Part shown: positions 7,747 to 17,998 of the stretch, piece by piece | Layout: the number at the start of each line of letters is the position of its first letter | Numbering within the stretch: the first letter of the stretch is position 1 | Origin: Raineyella fluvialis | GTDB taxonomy: Bacteria; Actinomycetota; Actinomycetes; Propionibacteriales; Propionibacteriaceae | Length of the DNA stretch: 64,000 nucleotides | NCBI RefSeq assembly: GCF_009646095.1 | Contig: NZ_CP045725.1 | Location: forward strand, 1,798,001 to 1,862,000 | Direction of reading: 5' to 3' | Position numbers and translations under genes: made by a program | The notes under the pieces: model-generated | What the model saw: only the letters and a program-made list of their open reading frames with translations | Database searches by the model: none | What the model was told of the DNA's origin: nothing

Positions 7747-8649
7747 GTGCTCGCCGCTCTGCTCCAGGTCGTCCTGCCGGTGGCGTTGGTGGCGGGGCTC
7801 GGGATGGTGCTGGCGCGCAAGTTCGTCCTCGACCCGGACACGATCGGCAAGATCAACCTCTACGGGCTGACGGCGCCGCTGGCGTTCGACTCGCTGATGA
7901 AGACCAAGGTGTCACTGACGGAGGGACTGACCCTGGGCGGCGCGCTGCTGCTCGTGTCGGCCCTCGGCGCACTGATCGCCTGGCTGGTGACGCTGCGGGC
8001 GCCGCGCGGGACGAAGGCGGGTGTCGTCGGCGCGGTGGTGCTCGGGAACAACGGCAACTTCGGCCTGCCGATCGCCCTGCTCGCCCTTGGTCAGGTCGGC
8101 ATGGACCAGGCGATGATCCTGTTCGTCGTGTCGCTGGTGGTGATGTTCACGGTGGGGCCGATCCTGATGGGCTCCGGCGGCGGCATCCTCTCCGGCCTGA
8201 AGAACTTCGCCAAGCTTCCCGTCACGTGGGGGATGGCGCTGGCCGGACTGCTGCGGCTGCTGAACTGGCAGCTGCCGATCGGCATCTCACGCGGCATCGA
8301 GCTCCTCGCCGGCGCGGCGGTGCCGATGGTCCTGCTCGCCCTCGGCGTCCAGCTCACCCAGTCCCAGCGGCTGCAGCTGACCCGCCCGGTGCTCACCGCG
8401 GTCGGCCTGCGCGTCGTCGCCTTCCCCCTGCTTGCCGTGGCGGTCGCGGCGCTGTTGCGGATGGATGCGATGGCGACGAGCAGTCTGGTCCTCGCCTGCG
8501 CGATGCCGACCGCCGTGAACGCGTTCATGCTGGCCCGGGAGTACGGCTCCGATCCCGAGACCGCCGCGAGTGCGGTCGCGCTGAGCACGCTGCTCAGTGT
8601 GGGGTCGCTGACGGTCGTGATCTCGGTGCTGCCGGCGTCCCTGGTGTAG
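7747..8649 (+). CDS. AEC-family (auxin efflux carrier-like) transporter
   Basis: 300 residues, about 9-10 membrane helices, starting with GTG at 7747 behind GGGAGG (7737-7742). GNNGNFGLPIALLALGQ and a matching C-terminal half are typical of the AEC/BASS fold, in which two inverted repeats each carry a broken helix. Bacterial members carry malate, malonate or other small carboxylates, and some serve in export. No neighbour fixes the substrate. The gene ends four bases from the convergent glycosyltransferase gene. Confidence 0.85.
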   Translation: MLAALLQVVLPVALVAGLGMVLARKFVLDPDTIGKINLYGLTAPLAFDSLMKTKVSLTEGLTLGGALLLVSALGALIAWLVTLRAPRGTKAGVVGAVVLGNNGNFGLPIALLALGQVGMDQAMILFVVSLVVMFTVGPILMGSGGGILSGLKNFAKLPVTWGMALAGLLRLLNWQLPIGISRGIELLAGAAVPMVLLALGVQLTQSQRLQLTRPVLTAVGLRVVAFPLLAVAVAALLRMDAMATSSLVLACAMPTAVNAFMLAREYGSDPETAASAVALSTLLSVGSLTVVISVLPASLV

Positions 8650-8653
8650 GCCG

Positions 8654-10908
8654 TCAGAGCGTCGCGCCGGCCGCCTCCGTTGTCGGGTCGGGCGGCAGTG
8701 TTGTGGCGTCCTCCGGTTCGCCGGGCTGGGGGTGCGGCCGATTCCTCCGGCGGGATGGCCGGGAGCCAGCCCGACCGGCTCGACCGTATGCCATGAGGTC
8801 TGTCGCGGCGCCCTGGACACCGACGAAGACGACCGTCCCCAGAAGCATGAGTGCCCCGCTCAACAGCGCGAACATCATCCCCAGCTGATACCCGAGCAGG
8901 TCCGCGCGCCACGCCAGCAGGCCGAGGGCGAGGGTCAGGGCGTACGGCGTGAGGATGAACGCGGGGGGAGCGGCGACCCGATCGGCGATCTTCGGGGTGC
9001 GGGCGAACGGGATCTTGCGTCCCGTGGCGGCCTGCTGCACCGACTTCAGGACGCCGACGAGGTTCACCGGCAGCAGGACGAGGTTGAGGGCCTGCACCCA
9101 GATCACATCGCCCCACGTGTGGCCGACCCGGCGCAGGTCAGAAGCCTGGACCAGCATGAACGGCACAGCAGTGAGGAACAGCATCGGACTCACCAACGCG
9201 CCGACAGCCGGCATCAGGAGCAGCAACAGGGCGGCCAGACAGGTCCAAGCGATCGATCCCAGATAATCCACCCGCAACGCCACCTCGATCGGACGGACCC
9301 GCTCCCCTCGGGCCCGGCGTCCCTGCACCACGTCGCGGATCCGCGGCAGGATGATCAGCCCGCCGTTCGCCCATCGGCGTCGCTGCACCACGAGTGAGCC
9401 GAAGTCGGGTGGTGTGGCGCTGTAGCTGAGGCGCTCCGGGTAGTTGACCAGGCGCCACCCCCGCGCCGCGAGGTCCATGCTCGACTCGGTGTCCTCGATC
9501 ACCGTACGGTCCTGGATGTAGCTGCGGATCCGGAAACCGCGCTCGGCGTGCTCAGTGACGATGTCGTCCAGTGCGGGGCGGCGGATGATCGCGTTGGCCC
9601 CGACCCAGAACGTCGCGTCGAAGGAGGTCTTGCCCACGTGGTGGAGGTGCTGCAGGTCCGTGGTCGCCCCGGCGACCTGTTCGACCATCGTCGGGGCGCC
9701 GGGGATCGAGCAGTAGGGCGTCTGGATCACCGCCACGTCCTCATTCCCCGGCCGCTCGATCTCGTGGACGAGGCGTACGCAATAGTCGCGGATCAGCAGT
9801 GAGTCGGCATCGAGGGTGAGGACGTAGTCGGCGTCGGGAACGACAAGGTCGGCCGAGGCCAGGTCGGGTGCCGGCACCAGGACCGCACCCGCCCTGGTGC
9901 GGAAGATGCGCCACGCCTGACCCATCAGGGCGAGGTAGGAGTTGAGGTTCATCGCCTTGTTCGCGGCGTGCGACAACGAGGCGTACCGCTTGCGCTCGAA
10001 CAGCCCGGTCTCGGCCGTGAAGATCCGGACGAGGCGGCGATGACGGTCCAGCATCTCCACGGCGGTGGGGCGTTCGTCGCGCTCCAGCGCCTCGTCCAGC
10101 GCCACCGCCTCGGTGACGAGGTCCTCGGCCAGCGCCAGGAACACCTGGTCGACGAGGAAGGCGTCCGAATGGTCGATGAGCTCCTCATCGGCGGCCAGGT
10201 CCCTGAGCCACAGCGTCGCACGTTCGTACGTCTCGATCAGTGCCCGGACCTCGTGGGTGGCCACCCCGGGGCCGGGGCGGCCCGGAACGTCTCCAGGGCC
10301 TCCGTGCAGAACCGCCGCGGCGCCTCCAACTGCTGAGCGATCTCCGCAGGCAGGCGGCGCGTCTCGTCGAGTTTCGCGAGCGTCGCCGGGTCGGTGGGGA
10401 ACGGCGGGTCATCGACCAGGAGCACCAGGCGCAGTCGCGGGAACTCCTGCAGCGCCGCCGACCAGAGCGTCGCGCGAACCACGCGGGGTTCCTCGGCGTA
10501 CGAGGGCACGAGCACCGTCATCGTGTCCGGAGAGAACCGGAAGTGGCGGTCGAGCTCCTCACGGTCAGTGCGCCGGTGGGTCCGCAACCGGTCGAGGGCG
10601 GCGGCCCGCCCGATCTGGTACATCACCGAGGAGAAGCACAGTGCGGTCGCGGCGAGCACGATGAGGACAACGGTGACGAGACCCACCGCAGTGAGGTGGC
10701 GCCGCGGGACGCGGAGCACCGTGTCGGCGACGAACACCAGCCACAGTGCGACGGTGAGTGCCGGGGCCACCCGGGCCCAGCGCTCCTCCGCGCGCGACGG
10801 GACGGCATGGGTGAGGGACGGGTAGACCTCGGCGCAGGCATGGGCCCACGCCGGATTCGGCCGGGGCCGCATGGTGACCGGCCCCAGGGCCTCGGAGACC
10901 TCGGACAC
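8654..10908 (-). pseudogene. Membrane glycosyltransferase family 2, frameshifted as written
   Basis: Two consecutive reading frames join into one protein of about 750 residues. The upstream part (from GTG 10908, with GGAG five bases before it) has two membrane helices and MTVLVPSYAEEP, the first GT2 strand. The downstream part has the metal-binding TLDADSLL, an acceptor region with IEDTESSMDLAARGW, and QRRRW, the QxxRW motif of processive cellulose/hyaluronan-type synthases, then six or more membrane helices. The frames shift near 10264-10268 within GGGG (minus-strand sense); one extra base would restore GVATHEV continuity. The single base deficit matches thirteen other genes here, so the gene may be intact in the cell. 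Product unknown, probably a surface polysaccharide. Confidence 0.8.
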
Positions 10909-11005
10909 GCGCACTCCAATCGGGCAAGACAGTCCCAGCGGCGCGCGACAGTGCTCCGGCCGCCGCGCCAGCAGCCGGAGCACAGTCTATGGATCTGTGA
11001 GCAAC

Positions 11006-12472
11006 CTATGGGCGCAAACCGGCGCGCCAGTGGTCCTTCGCCGCCGCCACTTCTCGCAATTCCTCGGTGATCGCGTCCACCGCGCGCCGCGCGAACTCCC
11101 GCGGCTCGGCCGCCGGGTCCACAGGCTCCGCGACGATGCGATGGATGATCCCGTCCTCGAGCATCTCCTGGGCGCCGACGCGTTGGAGCTCCGACAGTTC
11201 GCGGGCGTGTGAACCGTCCTTGTAGACGATCGCACTGGCCCCCTCCGGCGGGAGGGGCGAGAGCCAGGCGCGTTCCATCGCGATCATCCGGTCGGCCGGC
11301 ATCATCGCGAGGGCGCCGCCACCAGTGCCCTGGCCGAGGATCATCGACACCGACGGCACGGTGGTGCGGGCGAGCCAGGCGAGCGTACGGGAGATCTCCC
11401 CGGCCAGAGCGCCCTCCTCGGCCTCCGGCGAGAGGTCGGCCCCGGGCGTGTCGACGATGGTGACGAGCGGCAGGCCGAGCATCTCGGCGAGGCGGATGCC
11501 TCGCTGGGCGGCACGCAGGCCGGCCGGTCCCAGCGGCCCACCCGTCATCTGGATGTGGCGATCCTGGCCGACGATCACGCACGGCAGGCCGTCGAGGCGG
11601 GCGAGCGCGAGCAGCATGCCCGGTCCGTGCTCGGCACCCGTGCCGGAGAGGGTGAGGACGTCGCTGGCGGCGTACCGGAGCACCTCGCGGATGCCGGGGC
11701 GGTCGCTGCGCCGAGTCACCTCGATGGACTCCCAGACCGACCCCTCGCGCGGCGGGAGGGGGCACGGCTGGCCCTTCTCGCGGGGAGCGCCGAGATCGAT
11801 GGGGGTGAGCACCCGCAGCGCCGTCGCCGCGATGGCCCGCAGTTCCTCCGGCGCGACGATGGCGTCGATGATGCCGTGGTCGACCAGGTTCTCGGCGACC
11901 TGGACGCCCTCGGGGAACGGCCGGTCGTTGAGCACCTCGTAGACCCGGGGGCCGAGGAAGCCGAGCATCGCCTCGGGCTCGGCGACGGTGATATGCCCCA
12001 GCGAGCCCCACGAGGCGAAAACGCCGCCGGTCGTCGGGTGGCGCTGGTGGACGATGTAGGGCAGGCCGGCGTCCTTGTGGGCGATGATGGCGCGGGAGAT
12101 CGACACCATCCGTACGAACGCCGGGGTGCCCTCCTGCATCCGCGTCCCACCCGAGGAGGTGGACGCGATCAGGGGCAGCTTCTCGGCCGTCGCCCTTCTT
12201 ACGGCGGCCTCGATGCGGATCGCCGTGTCCCGACCGATCGAACCGCCGAGGAACCGGAAGTCGCCGATGATGTAGGCCATCGGGCGGCCCTCGATGGTCG
12301 CGCGGCCGGTGATGACGGCCTCGTCCATGCCGGACTTCTCACGGGCGACGAGGACTTGGTCGCGGTAGTCCGGTGGATATCCGGACAGGTCGATCGGCTC
12401 GTCCCAGGACTCCTGGGAACCCGGATCGACCACAAGGTCGACAAGTTCCTGCGCACGCCATCGTTTCGCCAT
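11006..12472 (-). CDS. Fused acetyl-CoA carboxylase carboxyltransferase (AccD-AccA on one chain)
   Basis: 488 residues. Residues about 1-240 resemble the beta subunit: STSSGGTRMQEG, then RHPTTGGVFASWGSLGH and GFLGPRVYEVL. Residues about 250-488 resemble the alpha subunit: VTIVDTPGADLSPEAEEGALAGE, ILGQGTGGGALAM and SPLPPEGASAIVYKDGSHA. The AccD zinc ribbon (four cysteines) is missing. The enzyme would transfer the carboxyl group from biotin to acetyl-CoA or another acyl-CoA. No biotin carboxylase or BCCP gene is in the window, so partners must be encoded elsewhere. It lies 25 bases downstream of the HNH gene on the same strand. Confidence 0.85.
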   Translation of the reverse strand: MAKRWRAQELVDLVVDPGSQESWDEPIDLSGYPPDYRDQVLVAREKSGMDEAVITGRATIEGRPMAYIIGDFRFLGGSIGRDTAIRIEAAVRRATAEKLPLIASTSSGGTRMQEGTPAFVRMVSISRAIIAHKDAGLPYIVHQRHPTTGGVFASWGSLGHITVAEPEAMLGFLGPRVYEVLNDRPFPEGVQVAENLVDHGIIDAIVAPEELRAIAATALRVLTPIDLGAPREKGQPCPLPPREGSVWESIEVTRRSDRPGIREVLRYAASDVLTLSGTGAEHGPGMLLALARLDGLPCVIVGQDRHIQMTGGPLGPAGLRAAQRGIRLAEMLGLPLVTIVDTPGADLSPEAEEGALAGEISRTLAWLARTTVPSVSMILGQGTGGGALAMMPADRMIAMERAWLSPLPPEGASAIVYKDGSHARELSELQRVGAQEMLEDGIIHRIVAEPVDPAAEPREFARRAVDAITEELREVAAAKDHWRAGLRP

Positions 12473-12497
12473 GGCGGACAGTGTGGCAGAGGCCGGC

Positions 12498-13963
12498 TCA
12501 GGCGGCCGCCGGCAGTTCGATCGCGAACAGTCTCTCGACGCACTCGCGGAGGCTGAAGCCCTCACCTGCTCCGTCGGGGAAGATCCGGTCCGGTTCGGCG
12601 GCGGCGGACTGGACCGCCTCGGAGACGATGGCGTCGCTGGCGGCCGGGCCGAGTGGTTGGTCGGCCAGGGCGGGGTCGGGACCGATGGCGCCGATCGCCC
12701 GCCCGTCCGGCAAGGTGAAGAGCCACGCCCCGGGCCGTCCGGTGAGCCGTACGCCTCCCTCATGGACGTACGTGTGATGCGCTTGGCAGAGCAGCAGGAG
12801 ATTGTCGAGGTCTGTGGCGCCGCCATCGGCCCAGAACCGGATGTGGTGCGCCTTGAGCCGGCGGTGCTGGGTGCAGCCCGGGAACTGGCACGACCCGTCC
12901 CGCACCCGCAATGCCCGGCGCTGGGACGGCGTGGCGAATCGGCGGGTGCGACCCATGGCGAGAACGTCGCCCTCGTGGTCGATGATCATCCCCACGATGT
13001 CGGCGTCACAGGCGAGTCGGGTGGCGCTGGCCGCCTCGATCGGTCCGCCGCGTTCGATCCAGGCCTGTCCGCGGCGGCCGCGGCGGGCTGGGCGACCGGG
13101 GCCGGGGACGTTCCCGCGGGAACGTCATCGGAGATCTCTGTGACATCCTCGACGCCGATTCCGGAGCCCGTCGTTGTGGCGGTCCCCCTGCCCGTCTCGT
13201 CGGCAGCAACCTCGTGGGGAACTGTCAGCAGTTCGGCACTGACGTGGACGACGACGAGGTGAGGATCGTCGGTGGACGTCCTCGGCACGGTGTCGAGGTA
13301 GCCGCGGGCAACGTCGCAGAGCGCCAGGACCGGATCCGCGAAGTGGTGGGACCCGTCGTCGGACTGCTCGGACTCGTCCGGCTCATCGAGTTGGCGGTCG
13401 GACGCGGCCTCCACAGCTCCCCGGACCATGGCTGCCTCCTCAGGTAGGAGGGTGACGCTCAGTCGCACCATGCCGTCGTCGGTCTCCCGCCACGAGAGTC
13501 GACGACGGGCCAGTTGGGCCAGGTGACTCCCATCCTGGGCGCGGTAGGAGCGTACGGTGCGGGCGAGCTGTGACGCCGTCTGCAGCGACGCCAGCTCGCA
13601 GAGCTGTTCCTCGTCGACGCGGCCGGCTAGACGCGTCAGCTCTCGCACCTTCGAGTAGGTGAAGACGCCGTCGGCGAACCGGGCTGCCACCACCGGCATC
13701 GAGCGCAGGGCGCGGGCAACGCGGAGATGCTCCCGGGCCGTCCCGGCACTCATCGAGCAGGCCCAGGCGAGCCAGTGCGCGCACGACGTGATCCCCTCGA
13801 ACCAACCCCATCCCGCACCGGCATCGAACTCCCCGATCAACTCCAGCAGGCGCGCGTCGCACTGTGCCTGTGCCGTCGCCGCCGACTGGATGCCGACGCC
13901 GATGCCCTCGGCTGCGGCGCGCGGCATCCGATCGGCATCCAATGCCTCCGACCATTCCCACAT
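12498..13963 (-). pseudogene. DUF222/HNH endonuclease domain protein, frameshifted as written
   Basis: One protein of about 488 residues spread over two frames. The N-terminal DUF222 part contains GWFEGITSCAHWLAWACSMSA and ARFADGVFTYSKVRELTR. The C-terminal part has the HNH site: DGSCQFPGC, then RLKAHHIRFW and NLLLLCQAHH, with Cys and His ligands present. The frames change near 13066, where one missing base would restore DQAWIERGG and continuity into LACDADIVG. The Ala/Pro-rich linker between the domains includes a copy of the 16-base palindrome (13109-13124), read as DVPAGTS. Such proteins are abundant and multi-copy in actinobacteria, often linked to mobile DNA; their function is unsettled. 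Confidence 0.82.
13109..13124. repeat. 16-base palindrome inside the HNH gene
   Basis: Perfect CGTTCCCGCGGGAACG within the linker coding region of the DUF222/HNH gene, the only copy seen inside a gene in this window. Confidence 0.9.
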
Positions 13964-14160
13964 GACTCCCCCTATGGGACAAACGTGCGATACCCGACCC
14001 TCAAAGGGTGAGCGCCGGGTCTGACATCGTGATGTCCCCTGAAGTCGTCGTCGGCGTGGTGCTGGCGATCGCCAAAACCGGACGGGAGGCGAAGGGCGTA
14101 CGGAAGGCCCTCAACAGGCCACTGCGGAGACCGTCCGCCTCAGCCCTCGGTGCCCGCCAT

Positions 14161-14166
14161 TAGGGT
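14161..14166 (+). promoter_or_regulatory. -10-like box of modA
   Basis: TAGGGT lies seven bases before the modA ATG at 14174. The intervening GAGGGCC could instead act as a ribosome site on a longer transcript. Confidence 0.35.
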
Positions 14167-14173
14167 GAGGGCC

Positions 14174-15034
14174 ATGACCGTTCCACGCGCCGACCGGCCC
14201 GCGGTCGGGCCCAGCCGCCACTGGCGCGTCTCCGCCACCGCGCGCCTCCTCGTGACCGCCATCATGGCCATCGTCGGGCTCTCCGCCTGCGGATCGCCGG
14301 CCCCGAGCGCCGGGCAGGCGGCGTCAGGGGCCGGGCAGTCATCAACCTCTGCGACGACGCTCACCGTCTTCGCGGCGGCGTCCCTGGCCGGACCGTTCGA
14401 CCAGATCGCCACCGCCTTCAGCGCGGCGCATCCCGGCGTGACGGTGCGCTACAGCTACGGGGGCTCGTCCGACCTGGTCAGCCAACTGGCCGCCGGGGCG
14501 CCCGCCGATGTCCTCGCCACCGCCGACGAACGGACGATGCAGCAGGCCAAGGACCAGGGCCTGGTGCCGCAGTCCACGCTCTTCGCCACCAACCAGCTGG
14601 CGATCCTCGTCGCGAAGGGCAACCCGCTGGGCATCGTCGGCGCCCGCGACCTGAGCCACCCTGCACTGAAGCTGGTCACCTGCGCCCCGCAGGTCCCCTG
14701 TGGGGCCGCCACCGACCGCACCCTCAAGGCCGCCGGCATCAGCGTCAGCCCGGTCAGTGAGGAGGCCAACGTCACCGACACCGCCGGCAAGGTCACCTCG
14801 GGCCAGGCCGACGCCGCGGTCGTCTACACCACCGACGTGGCCAAGGCCGAGGCTGCCGGGAAGGGGACGGGTATCCCGCTGGGCATCGACCAGACGCCGA
14901 ACCGCTACCCGCTCGGCGTCACGACGTCGGGCGCGAAGGGTTCAGCTGCCGCGGCGGCGCAGGACTACGTGGCGTACGTGACAGGCCCGGACGGCCAGGC
15001 GATCCTCGCCAGGGCCGGGTTCGGCAGGCCGTGA
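14174..15034 (+). CDS. modA: Molybdate ABC transporter substrate-binding lipoprotein ModA
   Basis: 286 residues. A signal peptide ends in the lipobox LSAC (about residue 40), so the mature protein is a lipid-anchored binding protein. After a Ser/Ala/Gly-rich linker the SBP domain begins [21 protein letters not shown], the classic ModA start, followed by [21 protein letters not shown] and [12 protein letters not shown], which contribute oxyanion-binding Ser and Tyr. The stop overlaps the modB GTG start (15031-15034), giving a translationally coupled modABC operon. Confidence 0.93.
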   Translation: MTVPRADRPAVGPSRHWRVSATARLLVTAIMAIVGLSACGSPAPSAGQAASGAGQSSTSATTLTVFAAASLAGPFDQIATAFSAAHPGVTVRYSYGGSSDLVSQLAAGAPADVLATADERTMQQAKDQGLVPQSTLFATNQLAILVAKGNPLGIVGARDLSHPALKLVTCAPQVPCGAATDRTLKAAGISVSPVSEEANVTDTAGKVTSGQADAAVVYTTDVAKAEAAGKGTGIPLGIDQTPNRYPLGVTTSGAKGSAAAAAQDYVAYVTGPDGQAILARAGFGRP

Positions 15035-15897
15035 CGCCGGGCACACGCAAGGCCGTGAGGCAGGCTCGGAGGCAGGCTCGGACGGACCCCGCGGCCCGGA
15101 ACGGGCAGCGCCATCGGTTCGCGCTGCCCGGCTGGTTGTGGATCCCCGCGACCGCCGGACTGCTGTTCCTGGCGCTGCCCGTGGCGGCCATGGCGCTCGG
15201 CACCGACTGGCGTCACTTCGGGATCCTGATCACCTCACCGTCGGCCCTCATCGCGCTGGGTCTGTCGCTGCGCAGCGCCGCCGCGGCGACCGTCCTCAGC
15301 CTCGTGTTCGGAGTGCCGCTCGCCGTCGTCCTGGCCCGGGCCGATCTGCCCGGTCACCGGCTGATCCGCTCCCTGGTGATGCTTCCCTTGGTGCTACCGC
15401 CCGTCGTCGGCGGTCTCGCCCTGTTGCTGACGTACGGACGCACCGGGCTGCTCGGTCGGTGGTTGGAGATCGCCGGGGTCCACATCGCGTTCACCACCAC
15501 CGCCGTGGTGCTCGCCCAGACGTTCGTGGCCATGCCGTTCCTGGTCATCTCGCTGGAAGGGGCCCTGCGTTCCGGCACCGAGGCGTACGAACGGGTGGCG
15601 GCAACCCTGGGGGCGGGTCCGAGTCTGGTGCTGCGCCGGATCACCCTGCCGCTGGTCGCCCCCGGCCTGGTGTCGGGCCTGGTGCTGGCCTTCGCCCGGG
15701 CGCTGGGGGAGTTCGGCGCGACGCTGACGTTCGCCGGGTCGCTGCAGGGCACCACCCGCACTCTGCCGCTGGAGGTCTACCTGCAGCGTGAGGTCGACCC
15801 GGCCGCCGCCGTGGCGCTGTCCCTGGTGCTCGTCGCCGTCGGCGCGCTGGTGGTGCTGACAGTCGGGTCGCGCGCGCTGGGGGGTGAGCGTGGCTGA
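15031..15897 (+). CDS. modB: Molybdate ABC transporter permease ModB
   Basis: 288 residues with a basic N-terminal tail of about 35 residues, then five to six membrane helices. The cytoplasmic coupling loop [25 protein letters not shown] matches the EAA motif that docks to Mod[20 protein letters not shown] is typical of ModB/CysT permeases. It overlaps modA by four bases and modC by 14, so all three products are made together. Confidence 0.93.
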   Translation: MTPGTRKAVRQARRQARTDPAARNGQRHRFALPGWLWIPATAGLLFLALPVAAMALGTDWRHFGILITSPSALIALGLSLRSAAAATVLSLVFGVPLAVVLARADLPGHRLIRSLVMLPLVLPPVVGGLALLLTYGRTGLLGRWLEIAGVHIAFTTTAVVLAQTFVAMPFLVISLEGALRSGTEAYERVAATLGAGPSLVLRRITLPLVAPGLVSGLVLAFARALGEFGATLTFAGSLQGTTRTLPLEVYLQREVDPAAAVALSLVLVAVGALVVLTVGSRALGGERG

Positions 15898-17062
15898 CGT
15901 CCGTCTCGACCTGCGTCTGGCTGCCCGGCAGCTGGACGTGGCCCTCGACGTGCCCGACGGCCAGGTCGTCGCCGTGCTGGGACCGAACGGCGCCGGGAAG
16001 TCCACCCTGCTCGGCCTCCTCGCCGGAACGCTGACACCGACCGCCGGCCGGGTGATGGTCGGTGGGCGCGATGTCACCCGCCTGCCGCCGCACCGCCGCC
16101 GGGTCGCGCTGCTCGCCCAACAGCCGCTGCTCTTCCCGCATCTGAGCGTGTTGGAGAACGTCGCCTTCGCCCCCCGTGCGGCGGGCGCCACCCGCACGGA
16201 GGCGAGGAGGCTGGCCCGGGAACGGCTCGAGGCCGTGGGGGCGGCGGAGCTGGCGGATCGGCGCCCGGGGCAGCTCTCCGGCGGCCAGGCCCAGCGGGTC
16301 GCCATCGCCCGGGCGCTCGCGGCCGACCCTGAGGTGTTGCTGCTGGACGAACCCTTCGCCGCCCTCGACGTGGCCGTCGCCCCGCAGCTGCGCGGCCTGC
16401 TGCGGGAGGTGTTGGAGGGGCGTACGGCGCTGGTCGTCACCCACGACCTGGTCGATGTGGTGACGCTCGCCGGCCGCGCGGTGGTGCTCGACGCCGGCCG
16501 GGTGGTGGAGGACCGCAGCGTCCGCGCCCTGGTCGAGAGCCCGCACAGCCGGTTCGCCGCCGACCTCGCCGGTCGGGTGCTGCTGGAGGGGACGCTGGCA
16601 GGGGAACTGCCGCCGGGGCTGCCGGTCGAGGGGACGGTCCGCTCGGGTGACGCCGTGCTGGTCCGGACCTCGCTGGGGCCGGTGGCGGGCCTGTGGGAGG
16701 ACGACACCGCCGCCGGACCGGGGGTGCGTGCCTTGGCCCTGGTCGATCCGGCGGCGGTGAGCCTCCATCGTGAGGTCCCGCACGGGAGCCCCCGTAACTG
16801 CTGGCCGGTCGAGGTGGAAGGGATGGAACCTCGAGGGGGGCAGCTGCGGGTGGTGGCCCGTGCGCTGACCGAGCGTGTGACTTCTCCGGAGCCTCACGAC
16901 GGGGGGATCCGCGGCCCGGTGGACGCCCCGGAAGGGGGACAGGGCGTACGCCTGGCCGCGGACATCACCCCTGCGGCGGCCGCCGAACTGGCGGTCGCGC
17001 CGGGGCGACGTCTGTGGTTCGTGGTCAAGGCCCAGCAGGTACGGGTGTACCGCGGGCACTGA
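15884..17062 (+). CDS. modC: Molybdate ABC transporter ATP-binding protein ModC
   Basis: 392 residues. Walker [12 protein letters not shown]-loop [20 protein letters not shown], signature [16 protein letters not shown], Walker [13 protein letters not shown] and switch His VVTHDL are all present. The last 120 residues form a less conserved region at the place of the molybdate-binding TOBE/MOP domain (ending [14 protein letters not shown]). It energises ModB for molybdate uptake and so supplies molybdenum cofactor enzymes. The GTG start lies inside modB. Confidence 0.92.
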   Translation: MSVADVRLDLRLAARQLDVALDVPDGQVVAVLGPNGAGKSTLLGLLAGTLTPTAGRVMVGGRDVTRLPPHRRRVALLAQQPLLFPHLSVLENVAFAPRAAGATRTEARRLARERLEAVGAAELADRRPGQLSGGQAQRVAIARALAADPEVLLLDEPFAALDVAVAPQLRGLLREVLEGRTALVVTHDLVDVVTLAGRAVVLDAGRVVEDRSVRALVESPHSRFAADLAGRVLLEGTLAGELPPGLPVEGTVRSGDAVLVRTSLGPVAGLWEDDTAAGPGVRALALVDPAAVSLHREVPHGSPRNCWPVEVEGMEPRGGQLRVVARALTERVTSPEPHDGGIRGPVDAPEGGQGVRLAADITPAAAAELAVAPGRRLWFVVKAQQVRVYRGH

Positions 17063-17116
17063 CCGGTGGATGGGGGACCGGTGGATGAGCGGGGGATGAG
17101 TCGGGGACCGGCGCGC

Positions 17117-17998
17117 TCAGCCGGCCTTGGGCAGCCGGTCGCCGACCCAGGAGGTCGACCAGGCCGTGTCGGCGGGGGCCGGATCGACGACGTACGCCCG
17201 GCAGCCGCGCTCAGAGGCCGCCCAGATCGCGCCGTCACGCCCGGCGACGATGAGAGCGGTGGACAGGATCTCGGCGAGCCCGGCGTTGAGGGCGACGACC
17301 GTCGCGGAGCGCGCGCCGTGGGCGGGGCCGTGGTCATGCGGGTCGACGATGTGGTCGCCGCGTTCGTACGCCCCGGAGGTGGCGATGGCTGCGTCTTCCA
17401 GTTCCTCGACCCGGACGACCGCCTCGGCGTCGTCCGGGTGGCGGATGCCGATCCGCCAGGGCTGGTCGGGGGCCGGACGGCCGCGGGTGACGATGTCACC
17501 GCCGGCGTTGACGCAGACGTTGTCGAAGCCGCGGTCGACGAGCAGGTCGGCGACGAGCTCGGCCGCCCAGCCTTTGACGTAGCCGGACGGGTCGAACCCG
17601 CCAGGCACCGCCCACGGGTCGAACGCCCCGCCGGTGACCTCGCGGCCCCAGCGGCAGGCGGCGATGACCTCCATCAGTGCGGCGTGGTCGGGATCAGCGG
17701 CGCTGAGATCCGCCTCGGCCAGGCGCCCCGAGCGCAGGGCGCTGACGAGCGACGTCTCGCGGTAGGTGGAGAACACCTCGTCGACCCAGTGCATCAGGTC
17801 GACCGCCTCGTGGATCGCCGTGTCCAGGTCGTCGTCGGACGGCCAGGTGCGGGTGCCCTCGACGAGGTCGATGACGACGACGGTTCCCCACATCTCCTGC
17901 AGGTGGGTGTAGCGGCGGGCGTCGGGGCGGTGATGGGTCACCGTGGGGCGGGATTCGGAGCTGTCGGGGCCGGGAGAGATCTCGGAGCTGGGAGACAT
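17117..17998 (-). CDS. apbE: FAD:protein FMN transferase (ApbE)
   Basis: 293 residues. Typical ApbE segments are seen: MHWVDEVFSTYRETSLVSAL near the N-terminus, GAFDPWAVPGGFDPSGYVKGWAAE, VNAGGDIVTRG and a C-terminal ALNAGLAEILSTALIV. ApbE covalently attaches FMN to a Thr/Ser in target proteins outside the cytoplasmic membrane. No clear signal peptide is seen, unusual for an exported ApbE, unless an alternative start is used. The start overlaps the stop of the FMN-binding gene by one base (TGATG at 17996-18000), which makes that protein the obvious substrate. Confidence 0.9.
   Translation of the reverse strand: MSPSSEISPGPDSSESRPTVTHHRPDARRYTHLQEMWGTVVVIDLVEGTRTWPSDDDLDTAIHEAVDLMHWVDEVFSTYRETSLVSALRSGRLAEADLSAADPDHAALMEVIAACRWGREVTGGAFDPWAVPGGFDPSGYVKGWAAELVADLLVDRGFDNVCVNAGGDIVTRGRPAPDQPWRIGIRHPDDAEAVVRVEELEDAAIATSGAYERGDHIVDPHDHGPAHGARSATVVALNAGLAEILSTALIVAGRDGAIWAASERGCRAYVVDPAPADTAWSTSWVGDRLPKAG

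Noticed and set aside
17063-17116. Short direct repeat GACCGGTGGATG after modC
   Set aside because: Only two copies over 25 bases with no wider pattern.
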